Source of the DNA: Candidatus Aalborgicola lynettensis
Lineage (GTDB): Bacteria > Pseudomonadota > Gammaproteobacteria > Burkholderiales > Burkholderiaceae_C
DNA: 64,000 nt
Direction of reading: 5' to 3'
Assembly (NCBI GenBank): GCA_016719405.1
Contig: JADJZE010000021.1
Span: forward strand, 248,001-312,000
Part shown: positions 31,900 through 41,789 of the stretch, one piece after another
Layout: the number at the start of each line of letters is the position of its first letter
How positions within the stretch are numbered: position 1 is the stretch's first letter
Position numbers and translations under genes: made by a program
The notes under the pieces: model-generated
Database searches by the model: none
Seen by the model: the letters and a program-made list of their open reading frames with translations, nothing else
Told to the model about the DNA's origin: nothing

Positions 31900-34659
31900 G
31901 TGAAGAAGCTGCTGTTTGTTTTGCTTGGCATTGGTTTGCTGGCAGGTGCCTGTACCCTGCCCGCGACAGCGGCCCCCACTGCAGTGGCATTCCATTACGG
32001 AGATAACCCGCCCTGGGACGAGTTGCAGGCGTTTGATTTGGTGGTGGTCGACCCCGACCATGTAAAAGACCCCGGCGCCCCCGGGTTGCCAAATACCCGG
32101 CTGGCGGCGTACGTTTCGGTGGGTGAGGTGCACCCTAGCCGGGCTTATGCGGCACAGATCCCTGCCGATTGGTTGCGTGGAGACAACAGCGACTGGGGCA
32201 GCCGCCTGATTGACCAGTCCAACCCGGCATGGCCCGTTTTTTTTGCGGAAAAAATCCTCACCCCTCTATGGAATGCTGGCTACCGCGCCTTCTTCTTTGA
32301 CACATTGGACTCGTACCAGTTGTTTGCCAAAACGCCCGTAGAGCGGGCTGCGCAGGAAGCCGGCATGGTGGCGCTGGTGCAAGAGGTGAAGCGCCGCTAC
32401 CCGCAAGCCGAATTGATGTTCAACCGCGGTTTTGAGATTTTGGAGCGCACCCACCAGCACGTCAGTTGGGTGGCAGCCGAATCGTTGCTGCAAGGGTATG
32501 CGGCGGTGTCTCAATCGTACCGCCCTGTTTCTTTGGCAGACCGTGAGTGGTTGCTGGCGCAATTTAAACGCATTACGGACGACTACCGCCTGCCGGTCAT
32601 TGTGATTGACTACGTGCCCTTGGGGGAGCGCACTCTGGCCCGCACTACAGCCCGCGACATTGCGGCCATGGGGTTTACGCCCTGGGTGGCCACGCCCGAC
32701 CTCACCACGGTCGGCGTCGGTTTGGTGGATCCCTTGCCGCGTAGGGTTCTGGTGGTGCAAAGCCCACAGAGCGACGAATACGAGTTGCGCCAGTCCGACG
32801 GTGTGCGGCTGCTCACCATGCCGCTGAACTACCTGGGCTACGGTGCGGAATATGTGGACTACAACAAGCTGCCCGCCGTCGTACCACCCAGTCGATACGC
32901 GGGGGTGGTGGTTTTGCTGGGTGCGCAAGGGAATGCGGCAGCGCAAAAAAAATTGGCACATTGGCTGGAGCAGCGGGTGGAAGAACATATGCCGCTGGTA
33001 TTGATGGACGATGTATTGCCGATGTTGGGTGCGTTGGGCGCCAAGTTGGGAGTCGAATTGCCGCCGCCTTTGGAGTCCTCAGCCCCAGTGGCGATCGTCC
33101 AGCAAGCGCCCATGGTGGGGTTTGAGCGCCAACCACGCCCTCCGATCAACGAATTTGTCCCCATCCGGCTGCGCACCGGCAGCCCCTTGCTGACCTTGCG
33201 CCAAGGTCAGGGCGAGCAGGTGGCTGCCGCCATTACTCATTGGGGTGGGTATGTGATGGCGCCTTTTAGCTCGGTGACTTTGTCCAATAGCGAAGAAACC
33301 CGCTGGGTCATCAACCCGTTCATTTTTTTGCGACAGGCCTTGCAATTGCCTGATATGCCGGTGCCCGACGTAACCACCGAAAGTGGCCGGCGCATGCTGC
33401 TGGTGCACATGGATGGTGACGGTTTTGTTAGCCGCTCAGAACTACCGGGTAATCCCCTCGCGGGAGAGGCGGTGCGGGACCGGGTCGTCAAAAGATACCC
33501 GGTTCCCATGGCCATCTCGGTAATTGAGGCGGAGCTGTCGCCAAAGGGTTTGTATCCCCAATTTTCTGCACAGGCGGAAAGCGTTGCACGCGAAATTTTT
33601 AGCGCCCCGCATGTGGAAATGGCCTCGCACAGTTATTCGCACCCGTTCAACTGGCGCAAAGCGTCAGCGGGCAGTGACGGTGAAGCCTACAACCTGCGCC
33701 TGCCCGGTTACCAGTTCGACTTGCAGCGTGAAATAGAAGGATCCATCCGATACATAGAAAGGCAATTGGCGCCACCCGGCAAAAAAGTACGTTTGTTTTT
33801 GTGGACGGGGGACTGCATTCCGGGGCGCGACGCATTGGTTTGGGCGCAGCGCGTGGGCGTCATGAACATGAATGGGGGTGACACGATTGCCACCCGCTCG
33901 CGTTCAACTGTGACGCAGGTTGAAGGGCTGGGACTGGAGCGCGATGGGTTATTTCAGGTGTTTGCCCCCAACCAGAACGAGAACGTCTATACCAACGAGT
34001 GGCGTGGACCTTTTTATGGGTTTGAGCGGGTGATTGAAACCTTTGAGTTCACCGAAACACCGCGCCGCCTCAAACCCATCAATATTTATTTTCACACCTA
34101 CCTGACCACCAAATTGGCTGGCATGCGCTCGCTGGACAAAGTTTTTTCCTACGCGATGGCTCAGGAAATATCCCCGGTTTTTGCCAGTGACTATGCGAAA
34201 AAAGTAGAGGACTTTGCCCGGGTATCGGTGTCCCGCACTGCCACTGGCTGGCGTGTTCGGGGTGTGGAGCATGTCCACACCCTGCGGGCACCTGCAGTCC
34301 TGGGCGTACCGCAAATCCGGGCTAGTGAGTCGGTGGGTGGTTTTAGCCAACGGGGTGAAGATGTGTATGTTCACATGGCCGGTGCGAGCGCCGAACTGCT
34401 GTTTGCGCCCATCGAACCGACTGAGGTTCGTCTGGTGTCTGCCAACGCCCGTATCGAATCCATACAAAAAACAACAACGGGCTATCGTTGGAATTTGATA
34501 GGTCACGTACCATTGGAGTTCACCTTGGCCCATGCCGACAACTGCAAGGTGCGGGCCGCCGGGCGCGATCTGGTAGCCACACGCAGTGCCGATGGGCATA
34601 CCCATTACAAAATAACAAGCCATGCTGCCAGACCGCTCGAAGCGACATGCAGGAGTTGA
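31900..34659 (+). CDS. pelA: Pel polysaccharide hydrolase/deacetylase PelA
   Basis: 919-aa periplasmic enzyme of Pel exopolysaccharide maturation, first gene of the operon. After a signal peptide, residues about 25-290 form the GH166 hydrolase domain, with FFFDTLDSYQ and AAESLLQGY, in which Glu194 matches the catalytic Glu of Pseudomonas PelA. The middle region resembles a reductase-like linker. Then a NodB-like deacetylase domain carries HMDGDG (Asp505, Asp507) and SHSYSHP (His577, His581), the expected metal ligands. The C-terminal part is beta-rich. The GTG at 31900 is chosen because AGGA lies seven bases before it. Partial deacetylation of the GalNAc-rich polymer is the expected role. Confidence 0.93.
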   Translation: MKKLLFVLLGIGLLAGACTLPATAAPTAVAFHYGDNPPWDELQAFDLVVVDPDHVKDPGAPGLPNTRLAAYVSVGEVHPSRAYAAQIPADWLRGDNSDWGSRLIDQSNPAWPVFFAEKILTPLWNAGYRAFFFDTLDSYQLFAKTPVERAAQEAGMVALVQEVKRRYPQAELMFNRGFEILERTHQHVSWVAAESLLQGYAAVSQSYRPVSLADREWLLAQFKRITDDYRLPVIVIDYVPLGERTLARTTARDIAAMGFTPWVATPDLTTVGVGLVDPLPRRVLVVQSPQSDEYELRQSDGVRLLTMPLNYLGYGAEYVDYNKLPAVVPPSRYAGVVVLLGAQGNAAAQKKLAHWLEQRVEEHMPLVLMDDVLPMLGALGAKLGVELPPPLESSAPVAIVQQAPMVGFERQPRPPINEFVPIRLRTGSPLLTLRQGQGEQVAAAITHWGGYVMAPFSSVTLSNSEETRWVINPFIFLRQALQLPDMPVPDVTTESGRRMLLVHMDGDGFVSRSELPGNPLAGEAVRDRVVKRYPVPMAISVIEAELSPKGLYPQFSAQAESVAREIFSAPHVEMASHSYSHPFNWRKASAGSDGEAYNLRLPGYQFDLQREIEGSIRYIERQLAPPGKKVRLFLWTGDCIPGRDALVWAQRVGVMNMNGGDTIATRSRSTVTQVEGLGLERDGLFQVFAPNQNENVYTNEWRGPFYGFERVIETFEFTETPRRLKPINIYFHTYLTTKLAGMRSLDKVFSYAMAQEISPVFASDYAKKVEDFARVSVSRTATGWRVRGVEHVHTLRAPAVLGVPQIRASESVGGFSQRGEDVYVHMAGASAELLFAPIEPTEVRLVSANARIESIQKTTTGYRWNLIGHVPLEFTLAHADNCKVRAAGRDLVATRSADGHTHYKITSHAARPLEATCRS

Positions 34660-35518
34660 TGGAGAAACGCCGCGCCTGCAGTTGGCATCCAACTGGCAGT
34701 TGTTGTTGGTCGCCTTGCTCATGATCGGGCTGCTGCGTGTCATCTTTCCGCACAAAGCTTTGGTGGAGAAGCTGTACGACCAGGAACAGGTGGACGAACT
34801 CACTCTGTCTTACATCGAAAACTTGCACCGCACCGAACCGGGTAACGCCGATCTCACTATTTTGCTGGGCCGGGTGCAACGCGAGCAACTAGATATTGTG
34901 AATTTGGACCATTTGCTGCAACCGGTAATTAATGCGGGCGATGGCCGTCAACGCGCCGAAGCCCGCATATTGTTGCTGGGCGCTTACGAACACGTGTTGT
35001 CCACGGATTTACCGGCCGAGGAAGTTAAGCAATTGCGCAACCGACTGGAAGCGTTTTTGCTCGTGGCCAACCGAGATGATATTCCACCTGCTTTGGCTGG
35101 CGCCTTTGCGGCCACGGCCTTCCGGCAGGATTGGTTTGCCTTGGGTACGCAGTTTCTGAGCCGGGTGGCGCCGGGTCGCACTGCGCAGGCTTTGGAGGTC
35201 TACGCCAACGAGGCATTGGCGCTGGGACGCCACACGTTGGCCAGCGAGTATTACTTGCTGGCACGCCGCCAAGCCACTAGCCGAGATGATGCGCGTCGGT
35301 ATTTCCGCGAAGGAATTGCAGCCCTGATGGCAGCCAGCCGCTTTGCATGGGCGATGCGGGTGGCGGAACGCGATATTGGCGATCTGGCCGATGACCCCGA
35401 AACGCTGCGCTACATGGCCCGCGCCGCGCTGGCCGCCGGTGAGCCGGTACGTGCAGCACGTTACGCCCAGAGGCTCGTCTTTCAACCCAGTCCCGCGCGC
35501 GCAGGAGCCGTGCCATGA
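34622..35518 (+). CDS. Membrane-anchored TPR protein, N-terminal half of a split PelB
   Basis: 298-aa protein with one N-terminal membrane helix (WQLLLVALLMIGLLRVIF, about residues 27-44) and a helical repeat region up to the end. In Pseudomonas aeruginosa PelB is a single protein with an N-terminal anchor, periplasmic TPRs and a C-terminal barrel; here the anchor and first repeats form a separate gene. It overlaps the end of pelA by 38 bp and its stop overlaps the start of pelB (ATGA at 35515). It likely bridges the inner-membrane synthase and PelA to the porin part. The assignment rests on position and domain order. Confidence 0.75.
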   Translation: MLPDRSKRHAGVDGETPRLQLASNWQLLLVALLMIGLLRVIFPHKALVEKLYDQEQVDELTLSYIENLHRTEPGNADLTILLGRVQREQLDIVNLDHLLQPVINAGDGRQRAEARILLLGAYEHVLSTDLPAEEVKQLRNRLEAFLLVANRDDIPPALAGAFAATAFRQDWFALGTQFLSRVAPGRTAQALEVYANEALALGRHTLASEYYLLARRQATSRDDARRYFREGIAALMAASRFAWAMRVAERDIGDLADDPETLRYMARAALAAGEPVRAARYAQRLVFQPSPARAGAVP

Positions 35519-38500
35519 GGCTTAAGTGGGTCATGACCGGGCTATTGGCGGCCATGGCGCAATCGCCATGCCTTTCCGCCGAGGCGCTGACCTTACAAGT
35601 GGGGCGCGATTACTATGCGTGGCAAATTGCGAGTGGCGACCCTCAAGCGTTGCAAAAGTTATTTCTGAAATACAAGGATCTTCCCTATGTACGCATAGAG
35701 CGGCGTGGCAAGCTCCATGTTTTGCGGGCCGGATTCTGGGCCAGTGATGCATTGGCCCGCGAGGCGTTGGCCAAGGTCGCACCTGCGCACCCGTTAATTC
35801 GAGTGGCCGCTTACCGCCCCGACGCCGTGTTACACCAGAATTGGGACGACTCTCTCCAATCGTCCGTCGTACCCAGTGTCGCGGTCGCTTCGGCCACTTC
35901 GGTGCCAGCCGTCCCCGCCGCTGCGGCTGTTGCGTTGGGTGCTGCTGTCATCAGGCCGACAGCGGCGCCGACCGCTGGTGCTGCTGTGCCTGCGATAGAC
36001 GTCAAGCTGCGCGTATTCAATCAGGAAGACTTCGCACTGGCATTCCAAGTTTTCTTGGGCAGTGGTGACCGTCAACGTGCCTTTCAAGTGGCCAGCCAGG
36101 CTGTGGCCAGTGTCCCCGGCGATACCGATTGGCGGCGCAAGCTGGCGCGCCTGGCGGATTGGACCAGCCAACCCTTGGTGGCCTGGGAGCACTGGCACTA
36201 CCTGTTTCAACACGGTGATCGATCTGCGGAAACCAGCAGTGCCGTGTTGCGTTTGGCGCCTCTGGCAGCGCAGCCCGATGTTGCTATCACGGTTTGGAAA
36301 GCACGCGCGGCCCATGCACCGCTGACCCCGCAGCAGTGGGAAGATTTGCTGGAGTTGTTTGAAGCAGCGGACCAAGTGCCGGCGGGATCGCTCTATTTTG
36401 AGAGCCAATACCGCCAGCATGCTAACCCCAAGCTATTGGAGTACGCAGCCCAACTTGCCGATAACGTGGGTGACGATGCACGTGCCATCGCCCTGTACCG
36501 GGAGCGCGCCAACATGCCGCCCTTCTCACTTGATGCCACCACCCGGGCGGTGCTGCTGCTGATTCGTGCGGACCGTTTGCGCGATGCCTTTGATCTGATG
36601 CAGGCGCACCGCCATGAAGTACCTGCCGAAATGGAAGAATTTTGGCGCACCTTGGGGAATATTGCGTGGGATTTGCAGGAGCCCGAAGCGGCCGAAGCAG
36701 CCTATCGCACCTATGCCAATAGCCCAAAGGTCACGGCAGCCGATTGGTCGCGGTTGGTCTATTTGGCACGCCAGCGTTCGCCCCAGCTGGGCGCAGAGAT
36801 GGGCCTCGACGCCTTCCGTCGTTGGGGACGTCTGGAGGACTTGCTACTGGCGCTTGGCATTTATGCACAAGCGGGTGACTATGCGGGGCAGGCACGTGCA
36901 TTCAAAACGCTTACCGAAAACGACCTGCAAAGTGCACAACTGCAACCGCAGTTTTTGGTGCTGCGCGCGCAGTATTACCAACACCAGGGCGATACAAAAG
37001 CCGCATGGAACGACTACCGCAAGGCATTGCGCATTGCGCCGGGTGACAGCCAGGTCGCTATTCCTTCTTTGTGGTTTTTGATTGATCACGGGCGCAAGCA
37101 AGAATTGGCGCCGCTGCTGCGCCAGCTCGGACTGCAGGGTCGGCAGGATCCTGTGTATTGGCTGGCGTTTGCGGCGGGTTACCAGTTGCTGGATCAGCAT
37201 CGGGAATCGGTAGTGTGGTACCAAAAAGTTGTTCGTAAGCAACCCGATGATGCGCTACTGCTACTGAACTATGCGGATGCCCTGCAGACCGTGCGCCGTG
37301 TTGGTATGGCGGATCGCGTGCGCCGCCATGCGTGGTTGCAGTTGCGCGAAAAATCGGCGCAACGGAATATGTCTGTTCCGTTGGACAAACAGCCCGAACT
37401 GTTGGCTTGGGCGCGGCTGCGCCTGCTTAACCAACCCGGTGACGCTAGCCTGCAGTTGGTGCGCGATACGGTGACTCAACTGCGTGGACTGGATGCTGCT
37501 TCGCTACGGGAGCGCGAACAAGTGCAGAATTTGGTGCTGGGCTGGGCGATTTCCACCGAGCAGTTCCTCAATGCCCGCAACTGGATGTGGTTGCAGCAGG
37601 CACGCAAGGGCAGTGGTGACGGGGACGCTCCGGCATGGGCGGAAAGCCAGGTTGCGTTGCAACTGGCAGATAGGCAGCGCATGGGCAAGTTGCTCGACCA
37701 GCGCGCGTCCAGCATGCCGATGTACAACCGCTACGACACCGCTCACGCTTTGGGGCACGAAGCACAAGCGCTGGATATTGCTTTTAGCGTCATGCAACGC
37801 AATGGAGATAACGAGGAAATGCATGACCGCTATCGCCAACACGCGCCGGGCGCAGCCAGTTACGTGCAATACCGTGCATGGAACGAGTCTTCCGGTGACC
37901 TGCTGGGTAGCCAAAGCCGCCAGGTCGAAGCCAGTCTGCAGATGGCGCCCCATCTGCAATTGCTGCTGGGGTGGTCGCAAGTGGGGCAATCCACATCCGA
38001 TACCACCTTGAGCACCCTGTTGCCACCGACCGAGCGTCTCAATAACCTCGGCCTGCAGTGGCAACACCGCACGGGCAGCAGCCAAGTGCGACTGTTCGAA
38101 CGTAATGAATTCAGCACCCAAGTGGGCGCAAGTCTGGACCAGACCTGGAACTGGAGCCAACGTCTGGTGCTCACAGGCGGCTTGGGCTACCGGGTCGACA
38201 CTTCTGAAAGTGTTCCGCTGCGCGTAGGCGGCAGCCAAGACTACCTGCAGGTGGCGTTGAACTATGCCGTGGATCAGCGTGATTCGGTGCGTTGGCAGTC
38301 CCGCTGGGCGCAGTTTCACACCCAGCAGGGCGACGCCTTGGGCGCGGGGCAAGTCAATGACCTGGAGTGGGGCTACCGCCTGCGCCTGGATTACCCCGAT
38401 GTGCGCGTGCGGCTCTACGTGTCCGATCAGGCGTACAACAGCACCAACAATGGCCCGGCCCTTTTGGCCCACCTGCCAACCGCCCTAGCCTCCAGCCTCA

Positions 38501-38820
38501 CCGCAGCGGGGATTGACCCGGTACGATATTTCATCCCAGAATCCAGCACCACCTGGGGCGGCTGCTTGGACCTTGGTGAGAATGTGGGTGGGCAGAATAT
38601 CCAGAACACGTATACCCGGGCCATACGCCCGTTTATGGAATTGTGTGCACTGGACCACTCACGTACCGGAAACGGTTACAGTGGCGCCTTTGGTATGGCC
38701 GGATCCGTGCTGGGCCCCGATCATCTTTCACTTCGACTGGAGCAAAATGAAGGTGGTATCGGCAGTGTGGGCGGGTCATTGACCCGCACTTGGACACTGC
38801 GTTACCGCTACTATTTTTGA
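35515..38820 (+). CDS. pelB: PelB: periplasmic TPR domain with outer-membrane porin
   Basis: 1101-aa outer-membrane export protein for Pel. It has its own signal peptide (MRLKWVMTGLLAAMAQ...LSAEA). A Val/Ala/Pro-rich linker lies about residues 115-160, then a long TPR region (for example AAEAAYRTYANSPKVTAADW, QYYQHQGDTKAAWNDYRKAL) to about residue 740. The last 330 residues alternate polar and aromatic strands and end in RYRYYF, with the C-terminal Phe of outer-membrane barrels. Pseudomonas PelB has about 1190 residues; this one lacks the N-terminal anchor, which is supplied by the preceding gene. It should form the export channel together with PelC. Confidence 0.88.
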   Translation: MRLKWVMTGLLAAMAQSPCLSAEALTLQVGRDYYAWQIASGDPQALQKLFLKYKDLPYVRIERRGKLHVLRAGFWASDALAREALAKVAPAHPLIRVAAYRPDAVLHQNWDDSLQSSVVPSVAVASATSVPAVPAAAAVALGAAVIRPTAAPTAGAAVPAIDVKLRVFNQEDFALAFQVFLGSGDRQRAFQVASQAVASVPGDTDWRRKLARLADWTSQPLVAWEHWHYLFQHGDRSAETSSAVLRLAPLAAQPDVAITVWKARAAHAPLTPQQWEDLLELFEAADQVPAGSLYFESQYRQHANPKLLEYAAQLADNVGDDARAIALYRERANMPPFSLDATTRAVLLLIRADRLRDAFDLMQAHRHEVPAEMEEFWRTLGNIAWDLQEPEAAEAAYRTYANSPKVTAADWSRLVYLARQRSPQLGAEMGLDAFRRWGRLEDLLLALGIYAQAGDYAGQARAFKTLTENDLQSAQLQPQFLVLRAQYYQHQGDTKAAWNDYRKALRIAPGDSQVAIPSLWFLIDHGRKQELAPLLRQLGLQGRQDPVYWLAFAAGYQLLDQHRESVVWYQKVVRKQPDDALLLLNYADALQTVRRVGMADRVRRHAWLQLREKSAQRNMSVPLDKQPELLAWARLRLLNQPGDASLQLVRDTVTQLRGLDAASLREREQVQNLVLGWAISTEQFLNARNWMWLQQARKGSGDGDAPAWAESQVALQLADRQRMGKLLDQRASSMPMYNRYDTAHALGHEAQALDIAFSVMQRNGDNEEMHDRYRQHAPGAASYVQYRAWNESSGDLLGSQSRQVEASLQMAPHLQLLLGWSQVGQSTSDTTLSTLLPPTERLNNLGLQWQHRTGSSQVRLFERNEFSTQVGASLDQTWNWSQRLVLTGGLGYRVDTSESVPLRVGGSQDYLQVALNYAVDQRDSVRWQSRWAQFHTQQGDALGAGQVNDLEWGYRLRLDYPDVRVRLYVSDQAYNSTNNGPALLAHLPTALASSLTAAGIDPVRYFIPESSTTWGGCLDLGENVGGQNIQNTYTRAIRPFMELCALDHSRTGNGYSGAFGMAGSVLGPDHLSLRLEQNEGGIGSVGGSLTRTWTLRYRYYF

Positions 38821-38827
38821 GCACACT

Positions 38828-39379
38828 ATGCCATCTACACGTATCAGCCTCATCCTCGTTCTGGCTTTGGGCGCATGCCTGGTTGCCTGCACCACCAGCA
38901 GCACCGTGTCTGGAAAAGTAGCGTTGGATCGCGACGCCAAGTGGGCAATATTGCCCCTTGAAAACCATACCGACACCCCCCAGTCGGCACTCTCGGCGGA
39001 GGCCATTGCCGAGCACGGTTTGCGTGCCCGCGGCATTGCCAGCATTGCCCATTACCCCCCAGCATTGTCACGCGACAGTTTGTTTGAACCGACCGAGCGG
39101 CGTACGGTGGATGAAGCCAGAAAGTGGGCGCGCGAGCAAGGTGCACAGTACGGGCTGACAGGGGCGGTAGAAGAATGGCGCTACAAGGTTGGCATCGATG
39201 GCGAACCGGCCGCCGCAGTCACTTTGCAATTGCTTGATTTGACTACCGGACAAGTGGTGTGGAGTGCTTCTGGCGCCAAGAGCGGCTGGAGCCGTGACAG
39301 CCTGGCCGGTGTTGCGCAAAAATTGATGGAAGAATTGTTGGGCAGCATCAGCCTGGAACGCAAAAACGGCGCGCGCTGA
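38828..39379 (+). CDS. pelC: PelC outer-membrane lipoprotein
   Basis: 183-aa lipoprotein. The signal peptide ends in the lipobox LVAC, giving a lipidated Cys21, followed by KVALDRDAKWAILPLENHTDTPQSALSAEAIAEHGL, the ABC-like fold found in PelC. In Pseudomonas twelve PelC copies form a charged ring under the PelB barrel that guides the cationic polymer. The gene lies 7 bp after pelB and 8 bp before pelD, in standard operon order. Confidence 0.88.
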   Translation: MPSTRISLILVLALGACLVACTTSSTVSGKVALDRDAKWAILPLENHTDTPQSALSAEAIAEHGLRARGIASIAHYPPALSRDSLFEPTERRTVDEARKWAREQGAQYGLTGAVEEWRYKVGIDGEPAAAVTLQLLDLTTGQVVWSASGAKSGWSRDSLAGVAQKLMEELLGSISLERKNGAR

Positions 39380-39387
39380 CACTATCC

Positions 39388-40752
39388 ATGTGGCGCGCGC
39401 GGCTGCACTCCTTTCGACAAACCCTGCATTTCAAGGACTTGCTGGCCCCCGAGCACTTGGGATCACGCAGCCGTTGGTTGGAGGTTATTTTTATCCCCCT
39501 GCTGGTGGTGGGTATGGCTTGGTTGTGGCGTCCCGAAGACCCACTTCTTTTAAAGGCTGCGTTTCCGTGGCTGTGGTTTGCACCGGCGTTGGTGGCCTTG
39601 CGCTACGGGGTGATGTCCGGCTTGGTCAGCGGCATCGTGCTGCTGGTCAATTGGTTGCTGGCCAACGAATGGAACGTGGCCGCCGTTGCCGGCACCGAAT
39701 TTCCGCGTGATTACTTCTTTGGCGGTGGCTTATTGATTTTGCTGGCCGGGGAGTTCAGCGACGTGTGGCGTGATCGCATTGCACGCATGGACGAAACCAA
39801 CATTTATGTCACCGAGCGACTCTCACGGCTAACCAAGCGCCATTTGCTGCTCAATATCTCCCATGACCGTATGGAGCAGGAGATGCTGGCCCGCCCGGGT
39901 TCGTTACGCGACGCGTTGGCCAGTTTGCGCAACGTGGTGCTAACGGCAGACAAAGAGCACTGCGCATTGCCGGGGCTACCCGAATTGCTCAACCTGCTGG
40001 CCCAATACATCAATATTGAAGCCGCTGCGGTGTACCTGGTCGAAGAAAAAAATGGTCGCATCTTGTTGGGCCAGGTGCAGCAAACCATTGGTTCACCCCT
40101 TCCGCTGGATGCGAACGACGAGTTGTTTGAACTTATGGTGGAGACTCGCAGCATGGCCCACGTAGCGGGCAGCGAGGTATCACTGGAGCGCCAGTCTAAC
40201 CAGCTCATCGTTGCACCACTCGTTGCCAGCAATAGCCAGATTTTGGGCGTCGTGGCAGTGACCAATCTGCCGTTTTATTCGCTCAATGTGGAAACACTGC
40301 AAATGATGGCAGTCACCCTGGGCTATTACGCCGACCACATCTTGAGTAACGACGATGTGGCCCGTTTGCGCAAGCAGTTGCCCACCATCCCGGTTCCCTA
40401 TGCCGAAGAGTTGGCCCGCATGGTGCGTATGCAAAGAAAGGTTGGCATTACCAGCCACATTGTGGTGATGACTTTTACGGGCGACTTCAAGGAAGAGATT
40501 CCGACGCAGTTCCTGAGCATCAAACGGGGGCTCGATCTCTATTGGCAAACCTTTGTGGCTGGTAACCCGGTGATTGCCATATTGATGCCGTTTGCTTCCG
40601 CCTCGGCAAAAGATGGCTTTTTTCAACGCGTCGAGAACTGGTTGCAGGGCACTTTTGGCGGCAACTCGGACGCTTTGCACATCCATTACCGGGTCATTGA
40701 TTTGTCGGTCGAAGACCCTGTCCCGGCTCTGGTCAAGGTGATGCAATCATGA
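39388..40752 (+). CDS. pelD: PelD, c-di-GMP receptor of the Pel synthase
   Basis: 454-aa inner-membrane regulator. Four hydrophobic segments occupy about residues 30-125 (EVIFIPLLVVGMAWLW to FGGGLLILLAGEF). They are followed by a short coiled part (YVTERLSRLTKRH), a GAF domain about residues 170-310 and a degenerate GGDEF domain. The RxxD inhibitory-site motif is kept as Arg380-Gly-Leu-Asp383 (KRGLDLYW), the c-di-GMP contact in Pseudomonas PelD, while catalytic GGDEF residues are absent. So polymer synthesis is expected to be switched on by c-di-GMP after translation. The start ATG is 8 bp after pelC, and the stop overlaps pelE. Confidence 0.9.
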   Translation: MWRARLHSFRQTLHFKDLLAPEHLGSRSRWLEVIFIPLLVVGMAWLWRPEDPLLLKAAFPWLWFAPALVALRYGVMSGLVSGIVLLVNWLLANEWNVAAVAGTEFPRDYFFGGGLLILLAGEFSDVWRDRIARMDETNIYVTERLSRLTKRHLLLNISHDRMEQEMLARPGSLRDALASLRNVVLTADKEHCALPGLPELLNLLAQYINIEAAAVYLVEEKNGRILLGQVQQTIGSPLPLDANDELFELMVETRSMAHVAGSEVSLERQSNQLIVAPLVASNSQILGVVAVTNLPFYSLNVETLQMMAVTLGYYADHILSNDDVARLRKQLPTIPVPYAEELARMVRMQRKVGITSHIVVMTFTGDFKEEIPTQFLSIKRGLDLYWQTFVAGNPVIAILMPFASASAKDGFFQRVENWLQGTFGGNSDALHIHYRVIDLSVEDPVPALVKVMQS

Positions 40753-41789
40753 AAGGCGTCTACTGGGCCTGGGGCGCCGTGTTGGGTGATTTGGCCGTTT
40801 TCATGGGCCCGCTGCCGCACGCCACATCGGATGCCGCATTTGTGCAGCTATGGCTGCTGCATGCCGGTTCGTGCGCCATTCTGGCAACCAGTTCGCTGGT
40901 CTTGATGCCATCAAAAAACCGCGCAACGCTGCACTGGACTTGGCTGCTGCTTTTTTGTTTTGCCGCTATTGCGCCCGTGCTGGGTTCCCTGTGCATTCTG
41001 CTCATTTCTTACACCACTTTGCGACAGGCGCTGGATGTGCATAACCATGCCAAGCCGCAAACGGTGGCACTGCCGGAGTTTGAAGCGCGCTCCCAACAAA
41101 CCAGCCGCGCCGGGCAGGGCGCCATCCGCTCGCGCCTGACGGCCCAGGTGCCCTCCAACGTGCGCATGCAATCCCTGTTGACACTGCAGGCGGTTCCCAG
41201 CAGGGTGGCCAATCCGATTCTGGAGTCGCTGCTGGGGGACGAAACCGACGACGTGCGCCTGATTGCCTTTGGCATGCTGGACGCAGAAGAAAAAAAACTT
41301 TCGGTACACATCCACCAGGAGCAGAAAAATCTGGAAACCCCATTGTCCAGTCGGGCGCGCTACGATTGCCTGCGCCATCTGGCCGAGCTGCACTGGGAGC
41401 TGATCTACGCAGGGCTTGCCCACGGGGGCCTTAAAACCCACAACCTGAACCAGGCCTGGAAATACCTGGAGATGGCGTTTGCGATGGACGAACAGCATGC
41501 CTGCGGCATCTATTTTCTGAAAGGCCGCATCCTGCTTGCGCAAGGCGAAACACAGCAGGCCCGTGATGCGTTCACGTTCGCCATGCAGTTGGGCCAGTCA
41601 CCGGCGTCGGTGTTGCCCTACCTGGCCGAGCTGGCATTTGAACAGCGTGCTTTTGCCACTGTGCACGCCCACCTGCAAAATTTGGCCCAGTTGCAGGTGG
41701 CGTCACGCACCACGGCCATTGTTGATATTTGGACAGGACGCGACAGCGTTCTGCGCTTCCGTGACCGCCGCATCCTCCAGCACATCTAG
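40749..41789 (+). CDS. pelE: PelE inner-membrane TPR-like protein
   Basis: 346-aa protein beginning with hydrophobic helices (about residues 5-95, for example LLLFCFAAIAPVLGSLCILLISY) and ending in a helical repeat domain (YLEMAFAMDEQHACGIYFLKGRILLAQGETQQARDAF). PelE is a structural subunit of the inner-membrane Pel synthase complex with PelD, F and G. It starts in the pelD stop (ATGA) and its end overlaps the chosen pelF start by 29 bp. Identification depends mainly on operon position and topology, which match the family. Confidence 0.82.
   Translation: MKGVYWAWGAVLGDLAVFMGPLPHATSDAAFVQLWLLHAGSCAILATSSLVLMPSKNRATLHWTWLLLFCFAAIAPVLGSLCILLISYTTLRQALDVHNHAKPQTVALPEFEARSQQTSRAGQGAIRSRLTAQVPSNVRMQSLLTLQAVPSRVANPILESLLGDETDDVRLIAFGMLDAEEKKLSVHIHQEQKNLETPLSSRARYDCLRHLAELHWELIYAGLAHGGLKTHNLNQAWKYLEMAFAMDEQHACGIYFLKGRILLAQGETQQARDAFTFAMQLGQSPASVLPYLAELAFEQRAFATVHAHLQNLAQLQVASRTTAIVDIWTGRDSVLRFRDRRILQHI

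Noticed and set aside
31900..31990. PelA as a lipoprotein (Cys near residue 18)
   Set aside because: The residues before the Cys (LAGAC) do not fit the lipobox well; a normal signal peptidase I site further on is more likely.
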